Source: Podocnemis expansa
Taxonomy: Eukaryota; Chordata; Testudines; Podocnemididae
Assembly (NCBI GenBank): GCA_007922195.1
Contig: ML681997.1
Coordinates: 6,333,156-6,397,155, forward strand
Length of the DNA: 64,000 bases
Direction of reading: 5' to 3'
In this document: piece after piece, positions 44,301-54,924 of the stretch
Numbering within the stretch: position 1 is the first letter of the stretch
Layout: each line of letters begins with the position of its first letter
Position numbers and translations under genes: made by a program
The notes under the pieces: generated by a model
Told to the model about the DNA's origin: nothing
Databases searched by the model: none
What the model saw: the letters and a program-made list of their open reading frames with translations, nothing else

Positions 44301-44389
44301 AGGTGGTAATTAGTCCGTAACTCTTATCTGTTTGTCAGCGACTTCAAGCAGTACTGAATGAGCAGAATAGCAGAGAAGACGAAAAATAA
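35124..44389 (+). CDS. TOMM20L: TOMM20L, TOM20-like outer-membrane import receptor
   Basis: Five coding exons: 35124-35253, 38864-38907, 39623-39704, 40709-40851 and 44339-44389. Splice sites are AG/GT throughout and phases fit. The product is 149 residues, close to the human paralogue. Order: N-terminal membrane anchor (PLLLLLAGACGLALLGYAIYFD), a basic linker (RRRRR, KRRHERDKAKARDAE), then the Tom20 receptor fold with one TPR-like unit (LQEVELGEHWLSRGEHKKSV, LTNALSVCTQP, LPPQVFEMLLQRIP) and an acidic end. TOM20 proteins bind mitochondrial presequences on the cytosolic face of the outer membrane. TOMM20 itself is less likely because the sequence and the ARID4A-TIMM9 neighbourhood fit TOMM20L. 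Start chosen at 35124 (GCCATGG context); an in-frame ATG exists at 34896. Confidence 0.93.
35690..36780 (-). mobile_element. Penelope-like element relic with GIY-YIG-type frame and repeat arms
   Basis: The minus strand around 36222-36060 reads a Cys-x2-Cys segment followed by YIAQTR, LCSRTNGHKSAIR and FISVNSH, which has the layout of the GIY-YIG endonuclease of Penelope-like elements. It is flanked by members of the same repeat: an arm at 35690-35770 (ACTAACAAATTTATTTATGAC, CCCACTTCAACAG) and a compound arm at 36282-36780 (TTCCAAAGAAGAGCCGTGTTAG head, several GAAGTGGGATTT units, TTGTTAGTCTTTAAAAG). Stops in the frame show it is dead. Confidence 0.6.
36812..37075 (+). repeat. Inverted-end MITE with TAA on both sides
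   Basis: Left GGGTGTGTCTACATGGC and right CAGTGTAGATCAGGCC are inverted ends; TAA precedes (36809-36811) and follows. Three-base TWA duplications are typical of PIF/Harbinger MITEs. Relative of 11505-11811. Confidence 0.5.
37231..37677 (+). other. Open frame of unknown nature
   Basis: A 148-codon frame whose last 60 residues (from MGGARQITVTMRQYAKELF onwards) look protein-like rather than repetitive. No splice context ties it to TOMM20L. It could be a relic of an LTR element leader or gag. I do not recognise it. Confidence 0.2.
38864..38907 (+). CDS. TOMM20L: TOMM20L exon 2
   Basis: 44 nt, acceptor ATTTACAG, donor GTGAAA. Encodes (K)RRHERDKAKARDAE, the basic helix after the anchor. Ends in phase 0. 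Confidence 0.87.
38908..39622 (+). other. TOMM20L intron 2, nothing recognised
   Basis: AT-rich intron with no repeat or open frame that I can identify. Confidence 0.6.
39623..39704 (+). CDS. TOMM20L: TOMM20L exon 3
   Basis: Acceptor CATCTTTAG, donor GTAAGA. Encodes LREMKNIGRIQEFFLQEVEL then GEHWLSR(G), the first helix of the receptor domain. Starts in phase 0, leaves in phase 1. Confidence 0.92.
39705..40708 (+). other. TOMM20L intron 3 with a small inverted-end repeat
   Basis: A repeat of about 170 bp at 40373-40535 begins TTCCCTCTAATTTTTCATAGG and ends ACACGCACAGCATAAAGGGAA, an inverted-end MITE rich in TGTGTGCACA words. Remainder not recognised. Confidence 0.5.
40709..40851 (+). CDS. 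TOMM20L: TOMM20L exon 4, TPR-like unit
   Basis: Acceptor GCTCCAG, donor GTATGT. Encodes (G)EHKKSVEHLTNALSVCTQP, then HQLLQVLHQILPPQVFEMLL and QRIPSTAQ. These are the best conserved residues of the Tom20 presequence-binding groove. Confidence 0.94.
41054..41455 (+). mobile_element. Short TA-type inverted-repeat element (copy C)
   Basis: Left CCATACATACTCGGCTATAAGCC with a second TATAAGCCGACCC, right GGCTTACATATGAGTATATAC. Same family as 5821-6622 and 8858-9741 but with a shorter GC-rich core. Confidence 0.65.
42486..42681 (+). mobile_element. Penelope-like repeat, second subfamily, 13-bp target duplication
   Basis: CTCTAATGGATGG lies at 42473-42485 and 42682-42694 without mismatch. Head TTCAGCAGGGTAGCTGTGTTAG, GGCCTGTGGCACC, AGAAGCTTTTGTGGGCTCC, then the inverse GGAGCCCACAAAAGCTTATGC, TCTGTTAGTC, GGTACCACAGGACTC and a T9 tail. 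It sits inside a CR1. Confidence 0.85.
43012..43266 (+). repeat. Inverted-end MITE, TGTCTACACT family
   Basis: Left GGGTATGTCTATGG and right CAGTATAGACTAGGGC; the interior GTTGACTGCTGCTGAATTTGCC also occurs in the copies at 11505 and 49690. Confidence 0.5.
44339..44389 (+). CDS. TOMM20L: TOMM20L last exon
   Basis: Acceptor TTTGTCAG. Encodes RLQAVLNEQNSREDEK and TAA at 44387-44389; an acidic C terminus like other TOM20 proteins. Confidence 0.9.
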   Translation, partial: RLQAVLNEQNSREDEK

Positions 44390-44478
44390 GAGAGAAGCAG
44401 TGCTAAGGTCGGACTCTCTTGCTGTACAGCCTATAAGTCCTCGTTTGGAAAGAAAATACATACAACTCTAAGTTCCCA

Positions 44479-44484
44479 TTTATT
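44479..44484 (-). terminator. TIMM9: Probable TIMM9 poly(A) signal
   Basis: AATAAA on the minus strand, 425 bases after the TIMM9 stop. It lies upstream (in TOMM20L direction) of the TOMM20L signal, so the two transcripts would overlap. Confidence 0.55.
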
Positions 44485-44496
44485 GTACTTAGATTA

Positions 44497-44502
44497 AATA
44501 AA
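44497..44502 (+). terminator. TOMM20L: Probable TOMM20L poly(A) signal
   Basis: AATAAA 108 bases after the TOMM20L stop, followed by TTTGTGTGTATG-like G/T-rich sequence. Confidence 0.65.
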
Positions 44503-44908
44503 AAAATTTGAAAGCATTTGTGTGTATGTTTCTGTACAGAACTTTTTGCATTAAAATTAACAGTCATAGAAGAAAAAAAAAAAAAAAAAAAAAAGGTCCT
44601 TTCCCTCCCCTGCCCTCAATTTAGTGACCAGCATAACTAGTCTGCAGGCCCCTAGAAATGGTTGTATCAACGTTATTTCATTGCACAGTAAGTAGGACCT
44701 CAGAAATAGGCTCTGTCATACAGCCAGTCATTTACCGACTCCTGGTATAGCCCATAATTGTTTCCTCAATGGTTTCATCTGCCAAATGGTCTCAAACTCT
44801 GTTACGAGTTGGTGGACACACTCACAACAGCGGTAAGACCAGAACCTCCATGTGCAATGCAACAGACATTGGCATTGCTTTTAAGAAAGGTTGGATCACA
44901 ATTCTCTT

Positions 44909-45043
44909 TTAACGAGGTTGCCCAAGAAGTCCTGCTTTGGCAGCCAGAGCTTCATTCTGCTGAATATGATACTCCTGAAATCTCATGGATATCCTCTGCG
45001 TCATTTTTAAATACTTCTGCAGGCAGTGTTCTGAGCACGTCAT
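44909..45043 (-). CDS. TIMM9: TIMM9 last coding exon, second Cx3C
   Basis: Acceptor CTGTAG. Encodes [20 protein letters not shown], then [20 protein letters not shown] and GQPR with TAA at 44911-44909. The first residue is Met where human has Thr. Confidence 0.94.
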
Positions 45044-46029
45044 CTACAGGAAAAGGGAGACACAGAAAAACCACAACAATAATTAAAGGGAAAACTGACG
45101 AGACAGATTATGATGGCATATGACAAGGTGAATACACATCTATCTTGTGTCCTATGCTTCTGTTGCCTTTAGCTACAAACTTACTGTTCAGTCTGCTTCC
45201 AATGAGGAAAAAAAAGTCCAGCTTAGTTTTCCAGGAAAATATGAAAAGCTGAATTTTCTTCTGGCATTCATTCCAGTGAAAAGCTACCACAGAGAATCTT
45301 TTAAAAGTGTAATACATTATGTTCCCACTCTAATCCCTATTAGCCTCTGAACTGAAATCTAGTCTCCTACCTTATGGCAAAGGCCAAAATTTACATCAGT
45401 CACTATTTCTTTAAATTCTGTTTTGAATCACCTATGGGCCATGGGAGCCAAATGTGGCCTGCTATAATCCCTTCTCATTTTAGGCGTCTTTTGGGGTCCA
45501 TTCGAATAATGGTATCTTCCATTTGTGGCATCTACTCAGATCAGAAAAAAAAAACAAACCATACATGCAGTCCTGTGACACTTAAAAGACTAACAAACTT
45601 ATCTATTACGTGAGCCTTCATGGGAGAAAATCCCACTTTGCCAAAGGCTTTGAAGATGGTCTTCAAAGCGTTTGATGATGTGGGATTTTCTCCCATGAAA
45701 GCTCATACAATAAATCAATTTCTTAGTCTTTTAATTGCCACAGGATTCCTTTTTTGTTTTGCTGAACTAGACTAACATGGGTGCCCCTTTGGTACTCAGA
45801 TGAGTTTTCCTAGGGGTGCTGCAGTCATTCTTGGCTTGTCATGCCATGGCTCAGCAGTAATGCCATGTTCTGCAAACATTTCCAAAATGGATTTTACCAA
45901 TCTAGAACAAGTGTCCAAAGTGATTCCTGGACATACGTTGGACATTGTATCTTGCACATTGTATCTTGCTCCCAATCTAGCTTTTGTTACTGGAAATGAA
46001 CTGGTAGTTATACGGAAAGCATACAAAAT

Positions 46030-46078
<49 letters not shown>

Positions 46079-48871
46079 GGGAACCAGACCTGTTTGCTTT
46101 GTTACCAAGAAACAAGGAATTGTTTTGATCATGCTTAGACTTAAAGGGAGAAAGGAGGTCTAAACTGCTGTTGCCGGGGCATCAGCTACCTTGCAAAACC
46201 TGTTGAACAGGACTGAGCTCTAGCCAACAATTCTGAGGCAGTCAGTAACAAATTCCAAACCATTGCTTCCAGAGGGCATGGTATTCAGGGAACAGCCTTG
46301 GGAAGTCTAGGCCAGGGATTTCCCTAACACTCCCTGTGAACTTCCCAGCACCCCCCAGTTATCAGATAGTAACAGTGTTATATCAGTTTAGTGAGAACCC
46401 CCAATAAGCCCCCACTTTCAAGTCATGGGGAGAATACTGGTCTAGGCATCCAGTAGCATTACTGTGTGGAAAAGTGACCAAAAATTAATATTAAAAGAAT
46501 TGCAGTATTGCTCAGAGGAGATTCCTGGACACTGATTTTTACTTAACAGGAAAGTAAAACTTGTATAGGAACACAGGAACTGCCACAGCAGATCAGACCA
46601 GTGAGCCATCTAGTCCAGGATCCTGTTTCCAATAGTGGCTAGTCCCAGAAGCATCACAAGAAAGTGCAAGAACCTGTAATGGACAATTATATAATAAACT
46701 GCCCATAAAGAAAGTTTCTCCCTAATCCACCTCTGTTGATAGCTGGCTCGTGTATTGCAACGCAGGGGCCCCTTTCCAGAGTACAAAAGAAAAACGGCTA
46801 GTTGTGGGTAGGGTTACCAGATATCAAAACCCGGAAGGGAGGACAGGGAAGTACAAAAAGGAGGACATTGGAGGACGCATGGAGAAAATGTAGCATTAAT
46901 GTAATATTCTTCTGTTTTTAGGGGCCCTGGAATGCTTTCCCCTAAAAATAAGGTATTCCACGGCATTCCAGCATACTTTAACCCCTACAAGTAAAAAGCC
47001 AGATAAAAATCACATATTTTAAAATGCCTACCAGATGGAGGACAGGAAAGTAAAAAAGGAGGACATGTCCTCCTTTTGCCTGACATCTGGTAGCCCTAGT
47101 TGCAGGTTGCTGTTCATATCCAAAAACGTTAAGAGGCTCTACAGACATGATCCATTGCTTTTACTCTAAGATCTTAGCTTTCTAGCACAAAAATCAGCAG
47201 AATTCCTGTTCAGAATGATCATCCCTGAGTGGTATCAGGATAAGGTACAAGCCCAGCCATAGTGGATCTCACATCACACCTGCAGGCTATAAAATGTTGC
47301 CTCCAAAACATTTCATTCAGTTCCTTTAACTGCACAGAAAGTGACCCTCACCCTATTGCTAAACCAATTTAAAATGCATCAAAACACCCTCCAAAGTTTA
47401 GTGTCATCAGCTTTCAAGGGAAAGTGGGAGGGTGAGTGAGTATTCCAGATTCTCTCCAGAGAAGGAGCTTACATGTGGGTAATTTTCTCTTCTCCAAAGG
47501 CTTCTCACTCCTAAAGAGGAAGCCTCTAGGAATACCCCAGAACAAACCATGTGGCTGCTGCTTGTTGCAGTCTTACAAGGGCAATGCCAACAAAGAAAAC
47601 AAGGAGGCTCTCTCTCATGTGGACAATGAGGAGGAAGATACTGCCCTCCAGGGTCTAATGTGCAATGTCCTGTAAAGCATCTAACATGCAACGAGTCCTG
47701 CAACTATTGGGCTGCGGTCAACATTTTTCAAGAGCTGTGATATACGAGAGCTACTGTTTGTATGCAAGAAAGCAAAGAAATAAAGAGGGAAGACCCTATC
47801 AGCATCCCTGCAAATAGTGTAGTGGCTAGCACCTCTGCTTAACATGCAGAAGGTCCTGGCTTCAAACCCCAGGGGGTTGGACTTGATGATTTCACAAGGT
47901 CCCTTCCAACCCTATGATTCGATTCTATTCTATTCTATTGACATGTGCACAGAAACAGAACCACAAACACCACATTTTCCTTCCCCTCACCCATGATTTC
48001 TCACTGGCAGGCCGCATACATACTAAAGAGCTATAACCTCTTGTACATCACTTTTTGAACAGATCAAACCTTTTGAAGCTCATTATCAAATTAAATCAGT
48101 ACCATCCAGCATTTCTACAAAAGACAGACACAACCTGGACATACAACAGTGGCATACCTCTTCCGATTTAACCTCCCTCGTAGTAAAATCTTTCACACAA
48201 TCCAGGAAACAGGTTTCTGTAAGTTTATTGTATGTCCCAAGAAACTCCCTGAACTGTGAAGAAATTGAACAGATATTCAATATGAAGAAAAAATTTTCAA
48301 ACTTTTCTCATGCCCAATTTGCAACAGTTGCACCTACCAATCAGACACATGTCACCATGGGTAGTTTAGTGTCAATGCAATAGTATCATTTGATGCTGAC
48401 ACCTACATCACATAATATTCCATGTGTGCTGATGATCAAAATAATGAAGTCTTGGCTACCTTTACCCTGTTCCCAAGTCATAAGAAGACAGTTAAGCTGC
48501 AACTCAGGTAACATTTTACTTGATAGCTAATGGGGGGAAAAACAACTCTGCATCTGCCTACCTTTGAAAATAAGATACTGAAACCTCCTGCAATTAACAA
48601 ATTTATTTATCATATCAGCTTTTGTGGAGAGATCCCACTTCAAATAAATAAATTTGTTAGTCTTTAAAAGTGCCACCAGACTCCTTGTTTGATTTGCTGA
48701 ACTAGACTAGCACGGCTACTCCTCTGGAACTCTTGAAATTAATTTTCACAAAACTCTGTTGTTGACATTCAGCGTGTTGAGGTAATGCATACTTCTTAAA
48801 GCCATCATTATTAATACAGTACAGCACCTTACCTGTTTGATCTGATCAGATTCAGATATTTGTCCAGCCAT
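44909..48871 (-). CDS. TIMM9: TIMM9, small Tim chaperone of the intermembrane space
   Basis: Three coding exons on the minus strand: 48871-48833, 48253-48158 and 45043-44909. Both introns are phase 0. The product is 89 residues, the same length as I know for human TIMM9. Twin Cx3C motifs are present (CFLDC and CSEHC), the signature of small Tim proteins. They form two disulfides after Mia40-dependent oxidation in the intermembrane space. TIMM9 joins TIMM10 in a hexamer that escorts hydrophobic carrier precursors to TIM22. Conserved stretches include [40 protein letters not shown] and the end [12 protein letters not shown] non-coding first exon probably lies at 57021 and beyond, in the promoter shared with KIAA0586. 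Confidence 0.95.
45545..45792 (-). mobile_element. Penelope-like palindromic repeat with 12-bp target duplication
   Basis: TACTCAGATCAG (45533-45544) and TACTCAGATGAG (45793-45804) flank it. Reverse orientation: the T-rich tail appears as an A-run on the left and the head GGGTGCCCCTTTGG on the right. The central part has TTTGATGATGTGGGATTTTC, a closing TCCCAT, then GAAAGC: the best forward hammerhead-like core in the window, with one core mismatch. Confidence 0.82.
46032..46076. repeat. AC dinucleotide microsatellite
   Basis: About 22 uninterrupted AC units. Confidence 0.97.
46566..46750 (-). mobile_element. CR1-type LINE 3' fragment
   Basis: GGAACACAGGAACTGCCACAG, GATCAGACCAGTGAGCCATC, TAGTCCAGGATCCTGT and TTTCTCCCTAATCC are typical CR1 words in reverse. 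A related fragment is at 54925-55055. Confidence 0.75.
46813..47096 (+). mobile_element. Palindromic element with TAGGGTTACCAGAT ends
   Basis: Left TAGGGTTACCAGATATC and right ACATCTGGTAGCCCTA are inverted ends. The centre repeats GGAGGACA and GCATTCCA words on both arms. Flanks GTTGTGGG and GTTGCAGG match at six of eight positions, weakly suggesting hAT. Relatives at 56062-56346 and 56404-56686. Confidence 0.6.
47810..47939 (+). repeat. tRNA-Val-derived SINE with CR1-like tail
   Basis: A-box TAGTGTAGTGG, anticodon-arm TCTGC-TTAACAT-GCAGA (AAC in the loop), and a T-arm region GGCTTCAAACCCC. Then GGACTTGATGATTTCACAAGG and CCCTTCCAACCCTATGATTC, the CR1 3' end, closing in a short ATTCT repeat. 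Same family as 57882-58007. Confidence 0.85.
48158..48253 (-). CDS. TIMM9: TIMM9 middle coding exon, first Cx3C
   Basis: Acceptor TTCTTCACAG, donor GTATGCC. Encodes [20 protein letters not shown] then [12 protein letters not shown], phase 0 at both borders. Confidence 0.95.
48254..48832 (-). other. TIMM9 intron with a Penelope-like fragment
   Basis: A reverse-oriented Penelope-like repeat occupies about 48600-48730 (CCCACTTC, TTTGTTAGTCTTTAAAAG, GCACGGCTACTCCTCTGGAA). Rest not recognised. Confidence 0.6.
48833..48871 (-). CDS. TIMM9: TIMM9 first coding exon
   Basis: Encodes [13 protein letters not shown], donor GTAAGG. The exon extends to 48882 after an ATTGCAG acceptor, leaving 11 nt of 5' UTR. 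The ATG is the only one before the conserved IKQF sequence. Confidence 0.93.
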
Positions 48872-49084
48872 ATTCTATTGGTCTGCAATCTGGCACCTAA
48901 TTTTAAGACAAAATGTGTCATAATTCACACTATACACATATAGAAATAGCAGAACATTTGAAGCTGAATAAAACTCCACCCCTTCTGTAGCATGGCCAGG
49001 TGTAACTTGGGTTTCAAAGAAATGAGAATAAGTGTCTTAGGCCTTGTTTACACTAGGACTTACACCAACAAAAAAAATTTGTCA

Positions 49085-49548
49085 CTCTAGGGTGAGGGTG
49101 GGGGGAGAAACCACCCTGGAGCAACTAAGTTTTACCAACATAAGCACTTGTGTGGACAATGTAATGTCACCAAGTGACACTCTCCTGCAGACACATGGCA
49201 CCCTCTGCAGTACCACAAAAATTGCCACTCCTGCCAGTGAAAGCAACTCTGGGCAGCTTCCTTTGGGTGCATCTGAGCCACAGGGGGTCCTCCCTTGCCT
49301 ATGCCTCCATGTGCCACAGAAAAAAAGCTGCCTGGGCTGGGCCACTTCTTTCTGCAACATGCCTGGGAACCCCGGAAAGGAGCTGCTTCTTTTCATGGCA
49401 TGCCTGGGAAGTGCTCCCACTCCAGCCATGACTGCTGCTGAATTTTCAGGCAGCTGCCAAATTTTTTCAGCAGAGGCGGCCACCAGTACCAGCTGAGGGT
49501 CAGGGAGGAAGGATCGGCACAGAGGCCAGCAAAGGTTGCTGACCCCCG
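49085..49548 (-). mobile_element. hAT-like element, one end lost
   Basis: The right end GGTTGCTGACCCCCG matches the CAGGGGTCAGCAAC end of 60820-61403. The interior (GGAGCTGCTTCTTTTCATGG, CATGCCTGGGAA) is the same sequence in the opposite orientation. The left border is unclear and merges with a TGTTTACACTAGG-type repeat. Confidence 0.5.
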
Positions 49549-49689
49549 ATTTAAATGGAAGCTTTTGAGTTGAAATTTAGTCAGTTAAAAAAAAAAAAAC
49601 AAAAAAAAAACCCAACAACATGATCAGATACCACATTTTCTCAAGTCAGCCTGACGTTCCGGGCATGATTAGTAGCAAGTATGTACTTG

Positions 49690-49880
49690 TTGCTGCACAC
49701 CTGATAGTCCTTACCCTCAAGAGACGTAGGGGAAAGCCAACTGCAAGGGATTTGTGGTTGGCTTTCCCAAGTGTGTCCTGGCAGCTTAGAAAGTTGCTGG
49801 CACTTACACCAGGCATTTTAAGTGCTTTGCGTAAATGCCAGTTGACTGCCACCAAAAGTGCCCTATGTGTAGACTAGGGC
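49690..49880 (+). repeat. Inverted-end MITE fragment, TGTCTACACT family
   Basis: GCCAGTTGACTGCCACCAAAAG, then GTGCCCTATGTGTAGACTAGGGCC at the right end. Left part diverged. Confidence 0.4.
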
Positions 49881-50199
49881 CTAGAGTGTTAAGAGATGGC
49901 TAACAGAAACATCCTAAAGTATTCAAGATTGATTAAATTAATTCCATTCCAGCCCCTCTAAGAAACCAATGTGTTTTTAAAATACGTAATATACTAATCA
50001 TTCAAAAAAGGTGAAATTACAGATAGTTCTGCCACTGAATCTAGTGAGTTTACGTAAACAATTGTGAAGAAATAAAACTAGTGTTAAGAAGGCAATGAAC
50101 AGCTTAGGAAAAGTGGAAGTATGAACACTAATGGAGCCTAAGAGGAAAGAAACTAAGAAAGCAAAGACATTCCTTATACGGCATGGTAAACAAGCCAAA

Positions 50200-50720
50200 G
50201 CTTGGGAATCTATCAAGACTTTCGAGGACACAATAGCTTGCAATTCAAGAAGGATGTCAGTGAACTGGAGATATTTCATAGAAGAGCCACAAGACTCATT
50301 AATGGATTAGTAAACATGCTCTCTCATGGATTCAAGAAGCTGAACCTGTTTCATTTAACAAAGAGAAGATTAAGGGTTGACTTGATCAGCCTCTGAATAT
50401 CTACACGGGAACAAATATTCAACAAAACTCTTGAATCCTGCAGAGCAAGGTATATCACAATCTAATGGTTGCAAAATTACAGCTGGATAAATTCAGATTG
50501 GAAAAAAACTAAATTTTTTAACAGTGAGAGTAATTAACTGTTGGAACAGTTTGCCAAGGGATATGGTAGCTTCTCCATCACTGGCAACTTTGAAATCAAG
50601 ACTGGATGTTTTTTAGATATGCTCTAGGAATTATTTTGGAGAAGTTTTACAGCCTGTAATCATCTAGTCTGACTTCCTGAATAACAAATTGTCCCTTCTG
50701 GGCTTGGATTTGGTGAACCT
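50200..50720 (+). mobile_element. CR1-type LINE 3' part, forward
   Basis: AAGAGAAGATTAAGGGTTGAC, ATAAATTCAGATTGGAAAAA, TTTTTAACAGTGAGAGTAATT and CCATCACTGGCAACTTTGAAA follow the order of the CR1 ORF2 end and 3' region. It ends before the terminal repeat. Confidence 0.75.
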
Positions 50721-51002
50721 GTCTACTGAAAGCTGATCCCCTCCTTCCCTCAATTTATACACTGTCTGAGGCTCACATACCATCCCTAGGTGAAATCAGC
50801 ATTAAAAAAGTTCTCACTGAATCTTCCCCACTTGCACATCTTCAAAACAGGCCCAAGTAAACAGATGAATCTTGTAGCATGTCCTGAAAATCAAGAGACT
50901 CTGGGCTGCTCTATGCTTAAAAGATTTGACATCTTAACTATGTTGGTAAGCATGGAGTGTTTTTTGCCAACATAGCTAGGTTAGCAAAAGCGTGGGTGGA
51001 GA

Positions 51003-51065
51003 TACAAGTTCCAAAGGGGCAGCCGTGTTATAGTCTAATTCAGCAAAACAAACAAGGAGCCTGGT
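51003..51065 (+). mobile_element. Penelope-like repeat head fragment
   Basis: AAGTTCCAAAGGGGCAGCC, GTGTTATAGTC, TTCAGCAAAACAAACAAGG: the head only, truncated after 60 bases. Confidence 0.65.
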
Positions 51066-54000
51066 GGGGATACAGTTATAGTAGGCATTTTTTACCGCTA
51101 TGGCTTATTTTCATTCCTCGTACAGTTGTGTTTACAATATGGCAAAACCTTAAGTGCAGGCAAGGCCTCTTGATCAGTCATATCAAGGCTGGCATGGGGG
51201 TGGGAGAAAAGAAAAGTGAATTCCAGTCTCAAGGGCTCTCCACTAAGAACAGCCTACCCAGCTCCTCAGCCTACAAATCTGAGAACCTTTAAGCCTCTAA
51301 GTAGATGTCAGCTGTCAGTGAGCATGGCCAAAGAGGCCCTCTCAATATCAAAAAACCAAACCAGGGTGCTCTATAGATTAGAGCCTTGACTTGCACCTGG
51401 AAGCTAAATACAAATGTAATATTATTTCCTATGTAAGACTTCACGGAGAATGTAGGCAACTGTGGTATACATTATCTTAAAACTAATCATAAAAGACCCA
51501 TCTAGAGTGCTTGGGGGGGGAGCGGGGGGGAGGGTGTGAATAGAAATCCAACCTGGAGATAACACACACGTAGCTAGCTGATGACATCTGCATCAGATAG
51601 AAAATTTCTAGTCAAGATTAAGTTTAAAGAATGCAAATCTAAAAATCGAACATGGCCTACCACCTATAAGCTAGCTGCTCAATGATGAGCAAAGCCAAAC
51701 TAAGCTTTACCAAAATCACATGCCTGTACTTGGGGTGGAGAGTAAAAGGTATATATAGGGAGCCAACTACAGCCTAGTACAGGCCTTGACAAATGTATGT
51801 TTGTGGTTTCCATAGTGACCACTTTTAGTAGCCTGCAGAAATGTAACAGAGGAACACCCTCTGGCGACCAAAGGTAAAACTGCTGGTGCCTAGCTATGAG
51901 CCAATTTTGTCCACTCCTTTTCTAATAAAGTCAGATCCATGATGGCTACTTATCAGGGAGCGTGCTAAACCTTACTGAGAAACAAAATAGTGCTGTGTCC
52001 CCACCAGACTACAAAAAGCTAATGGCCTCAACACCAGCCACTGTCACTTTCTCACATTTTGTATTCTGTTCATCTTTTTTATTTATAAGATCTGATGTCG
52101 CACCATTTTGTCACTAATTTAAAGAGATTAAAACTGACTGAGTAAACTGAGATTCCAGTAAACCTTTGCACCTGCACTTGAGAATAGCTGTCCTTCACAA
52201 TAACAAAACAGCACCATCCGTGTCTTTGAAGCACAAATCTGTTACCCATTCCTTATTTTTATACATCACATACTGTGCGGGCAATGCGTTTATATGGCTA
52301 TACTGTACATCTTTCAGTGCTGGTCTTATACCTTCAAAATACTCGATTTCACTGTGCCCAGACACTCACACCTCTGGTTTATTCCTAAAGAGCATTTGCA
52401 TTATATATCATATCCGCTTCTAGTAGTTGTTCACCCCTGTCTGTGAGACTAAGGAATAATGATAAAATTACCATTTCTGCTTGAATTCTAGAATCTGGCT
52501 GGAGTGTTAGTCACAGCTGTGATGACAGCTTCTTAAGTGGCTGCCCAAAGCACTCAGCATGCGTCAAATGTAACTCTTATACTAGCTCAACCCCAAGACG
52601 GCAGAGGATCACTCTGGGCTAACCTTGTCTTCAAAAGTATGTGCTGCATTTTTTTTTTTAAATGAGTCACCTCAGGGGACAGCAGATAGCCAATGAATAA
52701 AGAATAAAATATTACACAGAAGCCAGTGCATGGTTAGGCTACACAGCAGCATCCCCCTGGATCACCAGGGAAGTGTAAAAATATCACGTCCTAAAATGTA
52801 ACAGAACTGTTATCAACATTTTCAATATATCAAAAGCCATTTATAGGTTTTTAATGCAAAAACAAAAATATTTGAGAATTAAGGTTTTTTGCTAAGTATA
52901 AAACCTTTCCTTCCTGCATTATTCCTTTTTTAAAAAGGTTATAAAAGACCCTGAGCCTGTTAGATCTAACTGCTTGTACACATGGTATTCCTAGCCTCTC
53001 CAGCTTTGCTGCAGAAACGGAAAAAAAAAAAAAAAAAAAGCCTCTAAGATTCCCTTCTGATAGCTGCCACTCCCATTGCCATGGAAACATCTGATCCATG
53101 TAATCACAGCTTTAAGAAACCTGCTTTTCTTTCTATAAAAGCAGTGATTAGGTTAAAGCTTCCTAGCCAGAACTGAGTCAATCATTTCTCTGTTTCCATG
53201 GCAGCAAGAGCAGGAATGAGAACCCGTTGTCAGAACTTCTCTAAAATTTCATGAGCGTGGGAATGTCATTTTCCCAGCTGTACCTACAGCCATTAGGAGG
53301 CAATAGGCTCATGAATACAACTGGTCTGAGCAAATTGCCTGGCTGTAACCTTGGATTCCCAGTACTGCCAGACTGGGATTGTGTGCCTAATGCTGGACAG
53401 ATGAGATACTGTATGTAAAATGTACAGAAGTGTACAATGCCACGAGAATACTAACTGTTTAGAGATAACGAGCAGCCATGTCTATTAAATAATTTAGAGA
53501 TCTGGTGTCACTGGGAGCTTTTCCCGAAGGACCTGGAAGGTATTCTATATGAAACCAAACAACAGTCTTACTGAGGGACTACAGAATCATGGCTTGTTTA
53601 GCATTAGAGTAAGGTTCAACTATTACCTGAATGTCCGTGGCCCCTGTAATTACCACATAGTACCTCTAGGTCCATCAGTAACACTTCTTTAATTTTCACA
53701 GCAGGGAAGAAGTGACAAATCACAGACACATGTTAAAATCTCTGACAGTTTGGGCTGTACCAAGACATTAAGAACTGTCATGCTAGACCTGAATTTAGGA
53801 ACTTGTTTTTAATTCATTGTGATAGTTTCAGAAATGCCTTTATTGGATTGAACTAGTCAAAGAAAAGCTATACAGAAAACCAGCAGGACTGAGAATAATT
53901 CACATTAAAATTAAACCAAGGCACTGACAGCAAAAGATCCAAGAAATTCTGTTGAGTGTTGGTGTCTTTTAGGTCTACAGTAGACCCAACCAACACAAAA

Positions 54001-54924
54001 CACAGCTTTGAGCGCCCTCTTGTGCTTAAAAGAGCACAGGTCATCAATACCTTAGAATTACTTTGTATTGCTTTCATTCAAACCTCAATAATGCTCAATG
54101 TAATATTTTTCTTCTAGACTATTCACAAGTTATACTCAGACACTGCATGTATCATGAACTATGACCCCATGCACAAGCAAGCAAGCACTGCTCCTACAGC
54201 TCCTTTTTTCCATGGCGTCCAGGAAGTCCAGAACTGAATTTGGCTTAGTGAGGCTGAATGTTAGATACATCAGAAACATCATGAACAAATCCTGGTCCTG
54301 ATCATGCCCAGTAAGTCATTTTTTTAAAAAAATGAAATGGCTTCTCTGTTTTTTCCCTTTGGTAGTCTCCAATCAAAGCACTGCCCAAGCTTGACCCCAC
54401 TTGTATGGTGATCTGACGAGATCACAGCCTGAAGTGGAAAGCTACAGGTAAGGCAGATTTATCTCAATCCCTTCTTCCTGCTATCTCATTGTATCCGTCA
54501 ATTCTCAATCTCAAAAACACAATTTCTTTCCTTCCTCTATGATCACTAAGCCAAATTTTGGCCTGATGTCAGTGAATAAAATACCAGTGAGGTTTGTGTA
54601 GATAGGTAAAAGGAGCCTGACTTTGGCTTTTTCCATCTCATTCCCAATTATTTATTCCATACGTTTATTAACTTTTGTGAGAAGCAGTTGTTCTTCCTGG
54701 AATTCCCTACCTCCTCCTAGTTTTGAAATTATATTCTTTTGCTTCTGAATCTCTTACCAAGGTAGCATGAAATATATTAATTCCTTTATGACTTTTGAAA
54801 GCATGGCTCAGGTCAGCCTGAAATCTATTCTCTTGCAACAAAAATAAATCCAGCAGATTAACTTTTCCTTATAATACCTTAGATTCTTCAGATCCTTTTT
54901 TGGTTTTGCTGAACTCTGCATAAG

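Larger units (their letters stand above)
40852..44338 (+). other. TOMM20L last intron, CR1 fragments and nested repeats
   Basis: Contains a TA-flanked MITE (41054-41455), a CR1 in reverse (about 42385-44195) broken by a Penelope-like insertion (42486-42681), an inverted-end MITE (43012-43266) and another Penelope-like head (about 43342-43406). 41456-42380 shows nothing recognisable. Confidence 0.65.
45044..48157 (-). other. TIMM9 last intron, repeats
   Basis: Contains a Penelope-like repeat (45545-45792), an AC microsatellite (46032-46076), a CR1 fragment (about 46566-46750), a palindromic element (46813-47096) and a tRNA-derived SINE (47810-47939). Elsewhere nothing recognised. Confidence 0.65.
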
